From Phycisphaerae bacterium (lineage in GTDB: Bacteria; Planctomycetota; Phycisphaerae; UBA1845; Fen-1342): a stretch of 16,407 bases of DNA. Positions 15,778 through 16,407 of this stretch are shown here, piece by piece. A model generated the notes under the pieces. It ran no database searches. It saw nothing but the letters and a program-made list of their open reading frames with translations, and was not told the origin of the DNA. The translations under genes were made by a program, and so were the position numbers. The stretch covers positions 1 to 16,407 of the forward strand of contig JALHOX010000041.1 in assembly GCA_022842805.1 (NCBI GenBank), in the 5' to 3' direction. Every line of letters begins with the position of its first letter. Position 1 is the first letter of the stretch.

Positions 15778-15859
15778 AGCCTGCAGATAGCTAGAGTTGC
15801 GCCGAGCGGCCTCGTTCGGTGCCACTGCACGCTCGATCATTAACACAAACTTCATCATC

Positions 15860-15881
15860 CGAGCCGCGTTTTCGCGGCTCG
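15860..15881 (+). terminator. Rho-independent terminator-like hairpin
   Basis: A perfect 9-bp stem CGAGCCGCG / CGCGGCTCG with a TTTT loop, followed by a T-rich ATTTGCTTT. It is the most convincing terminator in the window and would end the transcript of the 245-residue secreted protein. Confidence 0.65.
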
Positions 15882-15922
15882 ATTTGCTTTCAGAATTGTT
15901 CGAGGGGGTTGCTCGACTTTGG

Positions 15923-15928
15923 TAATAT
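15923..15928 (+). promoter_or_regulatory. Candidate -10 element for the HAF-repeat gene
   Basis: TAATAT is a clear AT-rich hexamer in the 15882-16053 gap, but the expected -35 position has only weak matches (TTCGAG, 18 nt away). The leader would be about 120 nt. Nothing else recognisable lies in this gap. Confidence 0.25.
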
Positions 15929-16038
15929 ACCATCGTGGATCTCCGTAGCGCGTTCTGCGCTCGCGGGATCGTGCGCCAGTCGGTCTGGGAGGCCGGCGGG
16001 CGCGTTGGGATGGTGGGTCTTCATTCGTTCATCGTTCG

Positions 16039-16045
16039 AGGAGGA
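16039..16045 (+). promoter_or_regulatory. Ribosome binding site of the HAF-repeat gene
   Basis: AGGAGGA, a full anti-Shine-Dalgarno match, 8 nt before ATG 16054. It supports a start here although the gene is cut by the window edge. Confidence 0.85.
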
Positions 16046-16053
16046 ACAAGTCC

Positions 16054-16407
16054 ATGGTTTCAATGGGTAATGTACGGCGCTCGCGCCTCGCGCTAGCCGC
16101 GCTCGGCGCGATCACCGCCTGCACGCCGAGTGCGCTCGCCGCCGGGACGTTTTATGGTGTTGGTGATCTGCCGGGAGCCGCGGTCTCCAGCACCGTCACG
16201 GATGTTTCAGGCGACGGTCGGTTCGTCGTCGGGACGAGCGCCACAGAAACGTTCCACGCGGACGCAATCGGTACAGTCTTTCGATGGAGCGTGGGCGGTG
16301 GGCTGGAGAACCTTGAACAGGGGTCATGGGGTTATTCAGCGGGCTTTATTCGCGGGGTCTCAGTAACACATGACGGCTCGATGATCGCCGGCAATCGCGA
16401 GCTGGCA
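16054..16407 (+). CDS. Secreted HAF-repeat protein, N-terminal part (runs off the window)
   Basis: An open frame of 118 codons without a stop up to the window edge. It starts MVSMGNVRRSRLALAALG and has a signal peptide with a hydrophobic core at about 11-30 and likely cleavage after SALA (about 30). The mature part has HAF-type extracellular repeat features: VGDLPGAAVSSTVTDVSGDG, FVVGTS, VFRWSVGGGLENL and a second unit beginning GVSVTHDGSMIAG. Proteins with these repeats are large, secreted and common in planctomycetes and PEP-CTERM bacteria, and their function is mostly unknown. A strong AGGAGGA ribosome site supports the start; ATG 16063 is an alternative. I cannot see whether it ends in a sorting signal or a dockerin-like module. 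Confidence 0.75.
   Translation, partial: MVSMGNVRRSRLALAALGAITACTPSALAAGTFYGVGDLPGAAVSSTVTDVSGDGRFVVGTSATETFHADAIGTVFRWSVGGGLENLEQGSWGYSAGFIRGVSVTHDGSMIAGNRELA

Noticed and set aside
14938..15933. Minus-strand frame of 331 codons opposite the 245-residue secreted protein
   Set aside because: The Asp/Gly/Val-rich pattern is the complement of the dockerin-like gene, which has a signal peptide, a strong ribosome site and a terminator.
15819..16070. Small plus-strand frame in the gap before the HAF gene
   Set aside because: It runs through the terminator hairpin and the HAF ribosome site, has no ribosome site of its own and no recognisable content.

Overview
The window looks like chromosomal DNA of a Planctomycetota bacterium, most likely from the Phycisphaerae side. 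The base composition is high in GC. Several secreted proteins end in a duplicated calcium-loop module with the signature NCDGFVTVxDI. One gene has HAF-type repeats, and there is a futalosine-pathway menaquinone gene (mqnD). The lineage is inferred from these traits; no marker gene such as rRNA is present. I see no tRNA, rRNA, CRISPR array, insertion sequence or phage gene.

Layout: (1) 223-5902, plus strand: a PlsC acyltransferase / acyl carrier / AMP-ligase fusion overlaps by 23 nt a large secreted protein with a DNRLRE-like N-terminus and a DUF4091/glycoside-hydrolase-like body. (2) 5959-6498, plus: a small pentapeptide-repeat protein, more AT-rich than its surroundings. (3) 6535-11181, minus: a secreted subtilisin-family (S8, Kp43-like) protease followed by a secreted zinc carboxypeptidase (M14), both ending in the same dockerin-like module. 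(4) 11466-12215, plus: yebC, a translation-associated factor with a good sigma70-type promoter. (5) 12271-13116, minus: mqnD. It diverges from a secreted esterase-family alpha/beta hydrolase at 13135-14793, and the two start codons are only 18 nt apart. (6) 15040-15777, plus: a small secreted beta-rich protein with the same dockerin-like C-terminus. (7) 16054 to the window edge, plus: the start of a secreted HAF-repeat protein.

How the genes fit together: the S8 endoprotease and M14 carboxypeptidase form a plausible extracellular protein-degrading pair. Together with the 245-residue protein they share one C-terminal module, suggesting a common partner, anchor or sorting route. The fusion enzyme carries the parts needed to activate a fatty acid, hold it on its own carrier domain and transfer it to a lipid acceptor. 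yebC and mqnD are housekeeping genes. The most unusual regulatory feature is the mqnD/esterase gap, where one 7-bp sequence can be read as a -10 element on both strands and both transcripts would be leaderless. No cohesin or other obvious partner for the dockerin-like modules is visible. Residue numbers, spacings and base counts were made by hand.
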